Assembly (NCBI GenBank): GCA_964016985.1
Contig: OZ024836.1
Span: 39,738,803 to 39,802,802, forward strand
DNA length: 64,000 bases
Direction of reading: 5' to 3'
From: Anodontia alba
Taxonomy: Eukaryota > Mollusca > Bivalvia > Lucinida > Lucinidae
Under the pieces are notes generated by a model that saw only the letters and a program-made list of their open reading frames with translations, was not told the DNA's origin and did not search any database. Made by a program: the position numbers and the translations under genes. Below are positions 33,279 through 43,745 of the stretch, in pieces; position 1 is the first letter of the stretch, and every line of letters starts with the position of its first letter.

Positions 33279-33779
33279 TATATGATATGTATCATCTGGT
33301 TTAAAGAGACTATCAAATCAGTCCAAATGAAATAATGCATTCTACGGTAAAACAATTACTGGCTGCATGTACATAATACCATAGTGTGTATAAAAAAACA
33401 ATAAGTAACTAACAAATCAGTGCTTAACAAACCCGAGTCACCCGTTACCTGTACAAACCTGTACAAACATTCTTCTTACATAATCTCAGGGAAGTACATT
33501 TTGTACATTTTAATACGCATGAAACAATTAGTGACCATCAAATGAGTCTAAATTAAATAATGCATATTTCAATAAATCTGTCACCAGTCACATGTCCCTG
33601 TACAAACATAATGTACATATGCCACTTTGAACTCTAGTTAACAGGAATATTGGCATATGGTGTTGGTCTTCAGTGCATGTGCAGACAGCGAAGGCCCAGA
33701 TCAGACTGTGCATCCGCGAAATGTGTCAATATGACACAGATGCCCCCGCCCAGGGCCATCCTCACCCACACGCAGGCAT

Positions 33780-34170
33780 TTTGCAAAAAATGAAATTGAA
33801 AAAAGGGCCATAACTCTCATAATAATTGGCAGATTTTACCCTAAATCGAACTTGACCTATGTTTTATGATTTTATACATGGGTATTAAATATGAATCCAA
33901 TAAATCAATCTTTTAAAAAAAATATCGAAAGGAAAACAATTTTTGAAGGTGAAAAAGGGCCGTAACTCCAATAATAATAGGTGAATTCTACCCTAAATCG
34001 AATATTTTATGATAATATACCTATGTATTAAATATGAATCCAATACATCAATGTTTTCAAAAGACATCAAACGGAAACTATTTTTAATGTTGAAAAAGGG
34101 TTGTAACTCCAAAAATAATTAGTGGATTTTACTCTAAATCAAATTTGACCTATATTTTAAGTGCGTTCAA
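33780..34170. repeat. About 150-bp tandem repeat, 2.5 copies, unit B only
   Basis: AAAAAGGGCCATAACTCTCA...TTTTACCCTAAATCGAA recurs at about 33797, 33953 and 34094 with substitutions. It fills the stretch that differs from unit A upstream of the gene's 3' end. Confidence 0.75.
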
Positions 34171-34429
34171 CGGGAAATCCCCGAACCTTGGAGCCTTCTC
34201 ATCAGGATCTACGCTGTTTGAAATTCTGCCAACTTTACATATAAAGTTCTTTCCAATCGATAGTTTGTTTAGAAAATAAAAACAAAAAAACCCCCAAAAA
34301 ACAAACAACAAAAACAGAAAATATATGTATGTATATGTAGTCTGAAATTTGGCGCCGAAAGAGTCGAGAACCGTGTGATGAAGAAGTTTTTAAGTAACTG
34401 TACTCTTCTCATCTTTGTGTCGGGTCGGT

Positions 34430-35512
34430 TTATTTCTTGAACTTATAAAACCCAATGACTGCCAATGAGCACACTCCTATTATAGATGCTGTTATCAACC
34501 AGTTTCTTTTCCAACCAACACCATATCCTTTATAGCCACATAGACGCATGCCCTCATCCCAAGTGGGCAACAATTCTATACCCGTCGGATTACCATCATT
34601 GAAGTCGTACATTTTCACTCCAGACAGTAGTTTTGCCTCATCAGTTGTAGCTATTTCAGGTAACTCCTTGGGGTATTCGACCTCTTTCTGTGAAAGACTG
34701 GGAATATATTTACTGAAAAATGAGACACCTTGAGAGGACCAATGTGTTGTCATGTTCACTTCATTGTACGCCTCTCTCTTCTGTTCTAAATCCAAATCGC
34801 TCGTCCATATCGCCGGAGTCATTGAAACAAACACAACGAAGCGCCATCTACCGGGATGTTTGCGGCCTCGAACTGGATTTGCATTGGCATGCACTGTTCT
34901 TGAATCCCACAGAACCATACCACCCTTTGGTACTGGAACTCTTTTCAACTTGCAGCCCTTTTCGTCAAAATATTTTACATCCTCATTTCGTAGGCTATAA
35001 AAACTCCTGAACGATCTAACCGCTGCTTTGGAAATCGTTCTAAAGAATTCGTCCAGAACTGCATGTGATCCTTCCAAAACGTTAAGTGTCCAGTCGTCTT
35101 CACATGCTTCTTCAAGATAAACACCACCCTGATAGGCATGAAGACCGATACGTGCCGAATTTTGGTCAGTATGTAACCAGTGCTCACCGGGCTTATCAAA
35201 GTCCTCTTGTCCGTCTTCGGGAGGACGACCTATTGCTATGGCATCAAAACTTGTCAGCAGTTTATCCGTACTCCAGATTTGAGCGAATACTTTCTTTGAC
35301 TTAAGGCGGGCATACCACGTGGGATGCATGTGACCTGTGTTGTATCGCTGAATCAGGCTGTGGGTTGTGAAAGGCCATTCTCCATCTTTAAACTGACCAA
35401 GCCATTCACGGTACTGGCCGATACATACATCACATTCCTCGGCCGTCATGACGTCACTGACTACCGTGTAGCCTTTCGTTTTCAAATCTGCGAAGTTTTC
35501 ATCCGTCAACAT
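34430..35512 (-). CDS. Phytanoyl-CoA dioxygenase-like (PhyH family) protein with C-terminal membrane anchor, copy B
   Basis: A 360-residue paralogue of the copy A gene, in the same relative place in the second tandem unit. It keeps H114, D116, H208, the GRWRFVVF arginines and the C-terminal membrane segment with its KFKK tail. By eye it differs from copy A at 19 positions: 25, 30, 50, 92, 160, 161, 162, 168, 169, 173, 174, 179, 183, 229, 278, 312, 314, 325 and 333. Many other base changes are silent. The open frame runs a further 88 codons upstream, to 35776. That extension is mostly read through a GCGCA-type foldback MITE and lacks a counterpart in copy A, and a CAG acceptor sits four bases before the MLTDENF codon. 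I therefore place the start at 35512. AATAAA again overlaps the stop. Expression and substrate are unknown. Confidence 0.88.
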   Translation of the reverse strand: MLTDENFADLKTKGYTVVSDVMTAEECDVCIGQYREWLGQFKDGEWPFTTHSLIQRYNTGHMHPTWYARLKSKKVFAQIWSTDKLLTSFDAIAIGRPPEDGQEDFDKPGEHWLHTDQNSARIGLHAYQGGVYLEEACEDDWTLNVLEGSHAVLDEFFRTISKAAVRSFRSFYSLRNEDVKYFDEKGCKLKRVPVPKGGMVLWDSRTVHANANPVRGRKHPGRWRFVVFVSMTPAIWTSDLDLEQKREAYNEVNMTTHWSSQGVSFFSKYIPSLSQKEVEYPKELPEIATTDEAKLLSGVKMYDFNDGNPTGIELLPTWDEGMRLCGYKGYGVGWKRNWLITASIIGVCSLAVIGFYKFKK

Positions 35513-35564
35513 TTTTCTGTAATAGCGTTGAATAAGAAGAAATATAAATAGAAAAATAGTAAGA

Positions 35565-35762
35565 ACTGTACCGCCTGACAAGTGCGCCCAACGAAGATTC
35601 AAATCAGCCTGCGCATCCGCGCACTGATCAGAGTCTTCACTGTCCGCATGAAGCAACATTGCATCATTGGCTATCAAAAATGCGCCGTGAAGATTTTGAT
35701 CAGATTGCGCAAATGCGCCGGCTGATCTAAATCTTCGCATGGCGCACATGTCCGATGGTATT
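35565..35762. mobile_element. GCGCA-type foldback MITE upstream of dioxygenase copy B
   Basis: It has CTGACAAGTGCGCCC, CTGCGCATCCGCGCACTGATC, CTTCACTGTCCGCATGAAG and GCGCACATGTCCGATGG. It lies inside the predicted intron, and its translation makes most of the spurious 88-codon extension. Confidence 0.5.
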
Positions 35763-35839
35763 TTTTTTTTACTCAAATGTAGATTTAACTATGCAAACCA
35801 TGCAAACAGAGCGCGTGTCTCAGTTAAATAAAATGTTTA

Positions 35840-35897
35840 AAGGTTGCCCAAGGAAACAAAGAACAGAAGGTTGCCCAAGGAAACAAAGAACAGAGTC
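35840..35897. repeat. Thirty-base direct repeat
   Basis: AGGTTGCCCAAGGAAACAAA followed by GAACAGA occurs twice in a row. Confidence 0.8.
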
Positions 35898-36117
35898 GGT
35901 TAACTGAACCTCTTCATATATGTGACAGAGCTGTCGTTTGCAACTCCAAATCGCAACGGCTTATATAAGTGGAAACCGATTTTCCAAGGTTCCAGAATAC
36001 ACGGAAAATAAAATAAAAACTATTATGATGAATCAGGTCTGCTGGTTTCGAGATTCGAGTTGTCCTGTATTCCAAAGAAATCTCTACATCATATAGTTTA
36101 TGATGGCAGCAGTTTAC

Positions 36118-36203
36118 CGTAACACCGGTTTTAGCAACAAAACAAAATGCGCCAGTGTAGAACATCACAGCATAACGCACAATGCAGTGTAATTTATTAT
36201 AAA
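36118..36203 (-). promoter_or_regulatory. Predicted TATA box and 5' untranslated exon of dioxygenase copy B
   Basis: This is the equivalent of the copy A arrangement: a TATA-like stretch at about 36192-36203, donor TTACG|GTAAAC with the exon ending at 36118, and acceptor CAG at 35517-35519. The implied intron is 601 bases and holds a GCGCA foldback MITE. Copy A's intron holds a different insertion, so the splice signals are kept while the intron body differs. Confidence 0.33.
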
Positions 36204-36409
36204 CTGTAAACAATTACATATTGTTTTACATCAATGTTTTGCGAGTACATGTACATCAACATCTATACCATTTTTGAACGCCCCTCATCGCGGATATATA
36301 AAAGTTCTAACCTTTTCAGGAAGCTATAACCTACGGTTTCATCCGTTTTTGTCCGTGTATTCACTTAAAAAGTTGGAACATAAGCCTGAATATTTTGTTA
36401 AAAATGTTT

Positions 36410-36595
36410 TTATACTGGAATTTCCCAACGATGTTCTTACATACCCTAGTTCCGGAAAAGGAACAGTTTTCGTGACCAAAAATACTGATATTTTCTTATT
36501 CGCCCCGAAAACACGTTGTGGGTACTCATTAGAACGCCTCGGCGAGGCGCTTGTAATGAGTACCCACAACATATGTCTTGCGTAGAGAAACAAAA
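36410..36595. mobile_element. Foldback element with GTTGTGGGTACTC core, unit B
   Basis: It is the same element as in unit A with a better palindrome (GAACGCCTCGGCGAGGCGC). Both overlapping open frames are read through the hairpin and are not genes. Confidence 0.4.
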
Positions 36596-36924
36596 AAACA
36601 CGTATCTAAATGCTACTCTTATCTGGAGTAATGTAAATTAAGCTTACATACATATATTATAACTAGGCTACTGTTGTGTTTTAGTGTAAAAAAAAACAAA
36701 AAAAAAAAAAAAAACAACATACCCTAGGGTTAAAAAATCCAGAGGCTGAGGGTATTATTAACGTACTAACGGAAACAATCCAAGTACCTTTTAAGCTTAA
36801 AGAAATTACTCTTTACCTTGTTACACATCCATCAATATATATATGCAGTAAGTCATTTTGTAAGTCAATTGTAATGTCTTAAAATAGATAGTCGCGCTTT
36901 GTAAGTGATTGAATCGCAAGTGCG

Positions 36925-37085
36925 TCCAGTGACGGCTCGTCAGGTCAGTCTTCGCAGACATGGTAGACATGGAGCGAGCGAAGGCGTCTTCAGGAGGAAA
37001 GCAAAGATCAGAATGCGCAGGCTGATCAGAGTCTTCGCTGGGCGCACACGTATAATGTAAGAAAAGCTATACTCCGGCTCAGTTT
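36925..37085. mobile_element. GCGCA-type foldback MITE, unit B, shortened
   Basis: This is the right two thirds of the unit A copy, ending AAGAAAAGCTATACTCCGGC. The left end has been replaced by other sequence. Confidence 0.4.
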
Positions 37086-37256
37086 TTTATTATGTCGGTT
37101 TATATCATTAAACAAACATGCATAGGCTGTAACGTGTTCGGTGTAATGTAAAAAATTCGATATTGTAAAAAGCACACTACGAGGGTCCTTCAAAAAGTTT
37201 TGTCACTGGGTTCAGATTACTTCAGTGCTACAAATTATCAAATATAGTTTTATTAC

Positions 37257-37536
37257 CATTACGAAAACATGCCTAATCAAATATACTGAAAATTTTAACA
37301 CCAAAAACGAAGATTTTCGGATAAAAAATTCTGATATTTTTCTTATTTTTGCTCAAAAACATAGATTGTGGGTATTCGTTAGAACCGCCTCGATGAGGCG
37401 GTTCTAACGAGCACCCACAATCTATGTTTTTGAGCAAAAATAAGAAAAAATAATGTATACCCCTTCAAACCCCATTTTTACTATATAAAAGTGGGGTTTA
37501 AGGGGGTTAAAATTATATAGGCATGTTTTCGTGATG
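37257..37536. mobile_element. CATYACG MITE nested in a mariner
   Basis: The complete copy lies between the left mariner terminus and the 3' end of the broken transposase, where it interrupts the C-terminal codons. Confidence 0.6.
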
Positions 37537-38584
37537 CAAACCTTCAAAGTATTCCCCCTTTACTGAAACACATTTTTGTAACCTTTTTACCCAGTCGCAA
37601 AAAGCAGATAAATGGTATTCTTTTGGTATCTGTTGAAGACACTGATAAATAGCGCTGCCAAGAAAACTTCTAGACGTATACTTATTTCCAGAAAGCATTT
37701 TATTAAGCTTGGAAATAAAAAGAAGTCATAGGGACTCAGGTCAGGTGAATAAGGTGGATGACTTAAAACTTTCACCTTTTCAGAAGCCAAAAAAGACTTA
37801 ACAACCTCACAGTTATGAGAGGAGGCGTTGTCATATAAAAGGTGGACTCCTGACCATCTTTTGCTTGGTCGTTTCTTATTGTAAAACTCTTTCACTTTCT
37901 TCAGTACAGAATTCTTGTAGAATTTGGCCAGTGACTGTATGACCAGATGAACAAGGCACTTGAACGACTGGCCCACTTGAATTAAAGAAAACTGCGTACA
38001 ATTGAACATCTTTTTCGAACATTGTTCTCTTGGCAATACATGGGCATTTTTTTATCTTTTCGCTTCCATTGCTTATTATCGGCCCTTCTTTGTGGCTCAA
38101 ACATGTGCACCCAGGTTTCATCACCTGTTAGCAAGTTAGAAATTGCCCGACTATTACAGCCTTTGTATGTTTTCAAAAGTTCCCGGGCACATTTAAGGCG
38201 TTGTGTCTCTTGCTCCTCAGTGAGCAAATGAGGTACCCACCTTTCTCAGGTCCAAACGCTTTTTCAGAATTGTTTGCACACTGCCTTCTGATATGCCAGT
38301 ACAACTAGCTATATCTTTAGCAGACAATCGCGTATCCTGTTTGACCACAACCTTTACAGCTGCGATGTTAGCCTTGGTAACAGAGGTTTTAGGCCTTCCA
38401 GGACGGGTATCATCTTCAACAGAAATTTTCCCAGCTTTCAAAGCTTTAACCCACCTAAAACTGTGCGCATTGAAATGGTCTGAGGTCCATATATACCACA
38501 CAATTCATTAAATACCTGCTTTGAATCTATATTAAGCCTAATGCGGCATTTACTATAGATACGAATTTCAGTCTTCTGGTCCAT
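37537..38584 (-). pseudogene. Mariner transposase, frameshifted
   Basis: Pieces occur in several frames. There is an N-terminal HTH part with GRPKTS and ISEGSVQTIL, then GDETWVH (first D), then YDNASSH (second D) and LSPYDFFLFP (third D, 34 residues after the second). The C-terminal GEYFEGL ends at the nested MITE. At least three frame changes separate these pieces, so no protein can be made. The start is at MDQKTEIR (38584). Confidence 0.85.
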
Positions 38585-39182
38585 GTTCCAATTTAACAAG
38601 TAAATTGGTCAGTGTATATGACTGCATCTATTTCAATTTAAAATAACTCGATCAGTTGGAAAGCAATTTGCACGAAATGAACGGGTATCGTTAGCTATTC
38701 AACACACCATTCAAGTGCAGTGAAGCAGTTTAAAATATACTTGGGATAAAACTAAGGAAGCCTATTAGTGACAGAACTTTTTGCACGACCCTCGTAATAA
38801 CCTTTAGTATCGGGACAGACAGACCAGACAAAAAAAGTGCAGACCAGTGCAGACACAGATCAGACAAGTCGAGGCAATTCAAATAAATACCAACAACATA
38901 TGCTTTTATAATGAAAATCAGAAAAATGCATAAGCATCATTTGATACGCCCCTCATTATGTGCTCTGCTGAATTGTTTTTTAAATTGTGCCCTTATTAAG
39001 TGGATATTAAATCATATTAGACTACATCAAGTGGCATGCCATTTGATTATATTTTTTCCTGAAATTTTAAAATCCCTAAGCGCACGCACGGTGCGGTAAT
39101 TAGGTCGAATACGGTATATTTTAAAGTAATCAACTACAACGCACCGAATTGGTTGTACCCAGTGACAAGTATAAAGGAAGTA

Positions 39183-39356
39183 CAGTAGAACCTCGATAAT
39201 TCAAACTCCAATAATTCAAAATTCTCAATAATTCAAAATCATGTTGGTCCCAACTGAAGTATATCTATGCATTTTAACCCTCAATTATTCAAAGTCTCAA
39301 TAATTCGAACAAAACTGTTTGGTCCAATAGACTTTGAATTATCGAGGTTCCACTGC
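39183..39356. mobile_element. pogo/Tigger-like MITE, unit B only
   Basis: The TIRs are CAGTAGAACCTCGATAATTC and GAATTATCGAGGTTCCACTG. Unit A has no element at the matching place (about 25565), so it was inserted after the copies separated or lost from A. Confidence 0.6.
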
Positions 39357-39394
39357 ACATTGTAACCTTCCTGGTACATGTACGAATCACAAGG

Positions 39395-39605
39395 GCTGCG
39401 TCAAGCCAAAAAGTGCTTTCAAACATGCGCAAAATTCAGATCATTCTGCGCACGCGCATAGTATCATCCAAGCATTGGCTCTCCAGTCATACATTCTGTA
39501 TTCTGTTAGCGGCTAGTGAAAGCCCTGATCAGACTGCGTGGATGCACAGGCTCTTCCGGGCCTTCGCTGTCCGCATATGCCCGGAGACACGTTTTCGCAA
39601 GACGC
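39395..39605. mobile_element. GCGCA-type foldback MITE, unit B
   Basis: This is the orthologue of 25565-25775, with the better kept CTGATCAGACTGCGTGGATG. Confidence 0.35.
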
Positions 39606-40549
39606 TGCCCAGATCAAAAAATGCAATTTAAAGAGTAAAGGCAATCTGTGTGCACTCACCGACGGGTAATTACAGAGGCTGATATGACATACGTAATGTA
39701 GGCCTGTCTAGATATAAACATTAATCAACACAAATTTACTTTGAAAATAAATTGGAGGGCTTCAGCCTTTAACAGATAGTTGCGCCGAAACCTCTACGAC
39801 CAGGATACGGTCCAGCTAGGCGATGTATCCTCTCGGTCGGATTAGGATCGTCACTGTCAATCACTTACAAAGCGCGACTATCCTTTCGCAGAGGATTTCT
39901 GGCCCAAATCTCGCCCATCTTTGCCGCCCTACAACACAGCCGGTTGCACCCCGTGCGCACGAACTATTGAAAATGAAAGTCAGGAAAATTGCCTAGAAAA
40001 GGAATCGAACATGATCAGACGAGTCCTGCCTCACAATGTGTATATTATCAGCATGCATCGTCTGCTTCTGAGGATTTTCATCTCTCCATATTATCACCTG
40101 TAAACTAACATTTGCGGGCGTGTAATTTAGGTCATTAATGTTAAGATATAATATGGCGCTCTGCCTGGTTTCTTGCTTGTCGATGCGCGACAATATGTGA
40201 ACTGAGATCCACTCTATAATGATCAAGGTCAGCTTGACTGTTGCGTAACGGAGTAATCAGGAAAAAGAATCGCAATAGATTTTTTTGCTTAACACCGTAT
40301 ACAACCACAAACGAATACGGCTCGTAGGGAATAAGTTGCTACCTTTATTTTTCATTGTTCATGGAAATGGTAGGAGCTCTGCCAGTTGAAATGCAACATA
40401 ATCTTGCCATCAACAAAATGGTTGGCACATAAATTATTAATAGTATGTCGAAAGTCCGCTTTCTAGATCAAATGGTTCTAAATTTGATAAAGAATCATGC
40501 CGAAAATTGCACATTTGCTCAACATTTGCGCAACATTTGCTCAGATAGG

Positions 40550-40759
40550 AATGATTAAAAAATAAAATAAATAAATAAAAAAACAACAACAACACCAACA
40601 ACAAAAAAAATGAATAAATAAACAAATAAACGAATAAATAAAGATGAAATAAAAAATAAAAAAATAAAAAAAAGTAAAAATAAAAGAGAACAGACATTTT
40701 CTCAATATAGTGCTCAACATTTTGCTCATTATTTGTCGGAACAATTAAAACAAAAAAAA

Positions 40760-40794
<35 letters not shown>

Positions 40795-40962
40795 ATATGA
40801 AATAAAAATCAATAAATAAAAATAAAAGATAAGAGATTAGACAGACAAAACAAAAACACAAACAAACAAACAAAAATTAAAAAAAATAAACAAACAAATG
40901 GAAAATATTGGGGAAAAAACAACAACAACCAAAAAAAAAAAAAAAAAAAAACAGGCAGATAA
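40550..40962. repeat. A-rich low-complexity tract, unit B
   Basis: This is the orthologue of 26700-27170 with more regular AAAT repeats (about 40750-40800). Confidence 0.85.
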
Positions 40963-41846
40963 ATCAAATTATTTCTCACCTGCATTTGAGACAAACAAAG
41001 GCATCACATCAAGAGAGAGTTGTCTAGTCTGTCCGATGGGTGTTGAGCTATGAGTCCCAGTAAAGTCACGTAAAAGGGACCGGTCTGGCCCATGATGAAC
41101 AAAAACTAGCTGCGGAAAAGATATTTTCTCTGTATTTAATGCTTTTTGTGCAGCCTTTGCGTTTTGACTAAATCCAGCGTCGACTAAATCTGACCCTCAA
41201 CGAAGGTGTCATGTACTGGAAAATTCTTAGCTTATCCTTTTCCAGTGGTCCTTCAAAGTAGATTTCTACGACTACTTGGCCTCTAATAAATCCGTATTTT
41301 CTGCAAGACATCTTGCAATGTACTATGGTAATAGAGCATCGTTGGCACAAGTTTCATCGAAATTGGCGTGAACTGGTGACCTTTCTATTTTGGATTTATA
41401 TTCCCCATTCAAACCCTTATATTTCCAGGGGTATTGCATGCAGCAATCTATAATTTGAAGGAAGCTTCGCTTAGCCAAATCACTATTTTTCTTAAAAAAA
41501 AAAACGCGACTGCTCAGTTCGTATGAGGCAAGTTATTATGTTTTCTATTTTTTTTTTTATTTTATTTATTCTATTTATTTATTTATTTTATTTTGTGTGT
41601 GTGTGTTTTTTTTTTTTTTTTTTTTTTTTTTTGTTTTTGTTTTTTTTCCCACCACAAATCTCATAACGCAATGTAAAATTAATAGCTAATTTCCGTCAGG
41701 TTGTCCTGGTGTTTGATCCCCTTAATTACTCCACATTTTTTGTAGACACTAGTGCACGTGCTATTGCATCGACCGCATCGTATTGATGCGCGCTACAAAC
41801 GTTCCTAATTTCAGCCCAATTTCAAGGCAAGCAAGTACAGTAAATG

Positions 41847-42107
41847 CATACATGCCATCTCTCACACCGTGAGATAAAATCTCACAGAATTTGGCCCATC
41901 TGGAAGCCAATTCCCATAAGAAATCTCACAGAATTTTCAGACCATCTTACAACACATCTAATGAAGAAATAAATAGAAAATCACACTTTGTTATCTCTAC
42001 CACAAGCTTTGAAATCATTTTGATAAAATCTCACAAAATTTTATCAAATCTCCCTTAAAAATTGGCCAAACCTCACAGATTTCAGTCCACAGCTTATGGC
42101 ATGTATG
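41847..42107. mobile_element. MITE with 12-bp inverted ends, unit B only
   Basis: CATACATGCCAT and ATGGCATGTATG bound 261 bases rich in ATCTCACA. TAAATG stands on both sides (41841-41846, 42108-42113), and unit A reads straight through with one TAAATG. This is therefore a clean insertion with its empty site. Confidence 0.65.
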
Positions 42108-42283
42108 TAAATGAGACTTTAAGTTTTTTTTTTTTCTTATGTCCCCGCCAAGGTTTGAAGTCCTGCTTATATGGGCAAACAAAATCCAACCCTTATCAAT
42201 CGGCTTGAAACTTGCATCAAATGATAGGCCCGGCGCAACAAATTACTGGGCTATATACTGCAACATTCTTAGCTCCTCCCCAG

Positions 42284-42378
42284 CGGGCACACAACGTTGA
42301 GACAACGTCGATTCAACGTTGATTCAACGTCTTGACGTTGAATCGACGTTGTTTCAACGTTGTGAGCCTGCTGGGTCG
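42284..42378. repeat. ACAACGTTGA hairpin, unit B
   Basis: It is longer than the unit A copy: an extra TTCAACGTCTTGACGTTGAA lies at the centre. Unit A has lost, or unit B has gained, about 25 bases. Confidence 0.4.
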
Positions 42379-42507
42379 TTTTTTTTTTTAGTTATGGCTC
42401 TTGAAATATCGATTTTCACTAAGAACTCACTAACAGACTTTCCTTATTTTCTGCAAAAAACACTCCTTTGCGATCCACAATCTCTGATTATTGTGGATTA
42501 TGTACAC

Positions 42508-42998
42508 ACCAGTGTTGTCCCGATGATCAAATATAATCGATCATCAGTAACGTTTGCCTCTTGTAACTGATAATCGGAAATAATTTCCATAGTCGACTAA
42601 TTCTACTTTTAGGAATATTTTTTTCTCACATTTTATTTCTCAGGTTTAAGTTGTTAAAATGAAATACTAAGCTGTCTATTGGGCCTTTTTATATTTGAAG
42701 TGAATGGAAGTGAAACAGATGATAAAAATAGCCTGAAATAAGCATGACACCAGATAAGACACTTTTCAACCGAAAAAAATGATACTTTCCTCTCTTTTTT
42801 CATGAAAATCATGGTAAAATAAGAAAAAATGTATTATGTGATTACCTTATATGGAGTAATGAATAAGTATACTTGGAAGAGGGATAAGATAAGAAAACTT
42901 ATGTTTTCTACTAGTCTACTATTAGTCGATGATCAGGCGATTTTACTAAATCGATGATCGATTATGAAAGTCTGGTCGATTTCCAATACTACGTGTAT
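42508..42998. mobile_element. hAT-like MITE, unit B
   Basis: This is the orthologue of 28252-28737 with scattered substitutions and small gaps. Confidence 0.35.
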
Positions 42999-43186
42999 TA
43001 TGCAATGCATGTATCCAGACCATTTAATGAGTAATGCACGAAACACTTAGTCTCTTAAGACGTGCCATCTGTGAAGACCCATATATGCCTGCACTCCCGC
43101 GATCTCGGATCAGGACCTTGTCTCTTCCTCAATATCTTCTACAGTAGCCATTAATTATGCAAGCGGCCAACGAAAGCCCTGATCAG

Positions 43187-43469
43187 CATCACGAAAACAT
43201 GCCTATATAATTTTGATCCCCTTAAACCCCATTTCATATAGTCAAACTGGGGTTTACAGGGTATACATTATTTTTCTTATTTCTGCTCAAAAACATAGAT
43301 TATGGGTACTCGTTAGAACCGCCTCGGTGAGGCTGTTCTAACGAGTACCTACAATTTGTTTTTTTGAGCAGAAATAAAAAAAAAAAAGTATCATAGTTTT
43401 TAATCTGAAAATTTTCAGGTTTTGGAGGTACAAGTTTCTTCGTATTTGAATAGGTATGTTTTAGTAATG
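43187..43469. mobile_element. CATYACG MITE at the right edge of unit B
   Basis: Its first base (CATCACGAAAAC) follows immediately on the last duplicated base. The hairpin has mismatches (TTCTAACGAGTACC, ACAATTTG). Confidence 0.6.
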
Positions 43470-43555
43470 GACTACGCGAATGCACATGCGATTTTGGCAT
43501 TCACTGATCGTACATGCGAACAGTCGAGTTTCTACCTTAAGATGATATAATACAC

Positions 43556-43745
43556 TTTCAAAAGGAGGTAACTACCAAAATCATTTTCTTACCCTCTGAA
43601 AGGAATGAATATACTCCCTTGGGAGCATATTCTTTCTTTTTAAAGTACACCCCTTTTTCATAAGGGCCATGGCGTGTGAAATAGTCACAGGAAGTCACAA
43701 AAGTTGTCCCTCTTGTAAGATACGGCGGAAAATCTACCATGCCTA
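43556..43745. mobile_element. MITE with GGGAGCATATTC hairpin
   Basis: AGGAATGAATATACTCCC / GGGAGCATATTCTTTC are the arms, followed by GTCACAAAAGTTGTCCCTC and ACGGCGGAAAATCTACC. Confidence 0.4.

Larger units (their letters stand above)
37180..38794 (-). mobile_element. Mariner element (DD34D), unit B only
   Basis: TA at 37178-37179 and 38795-38796 flank it. The inverted ends are CGAGGGTCCTTCAAAAAG and its match on the right. Unit A has the empty TA at 25302-25303. Without the nested MITE the length is about 1335 bases, usual for mariner. Confidence 0.85.
28932..43186. repeat. Tandem segmental duplication, unit B
   Basis: This starts directly where unit A ends and repeats it in the same orientation over about 14,255 bases. 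It is longer mainly because of extra insertions: a SINE (32985-33278), a mariner (37180-38794), a pogo-like MITE (39183-39356) and a MITE with 12-bp inverted ends (41847-42107). The right boundary coincides with the first base of a CATYACG-type MITE at 43187. An assembly artefact from two un-collapsed haplotypes is an alternative explanation. Confidence 0.9.

Noticed and set aside
34430..35776. A 448-residue open frame starting at 35776
   Set aside because: The first 88 codons are largely a foldback MITE and intron sequence absent from the paralogue; a splice acceptor precedes MLTDENF, so the gene is annotated from 35512.
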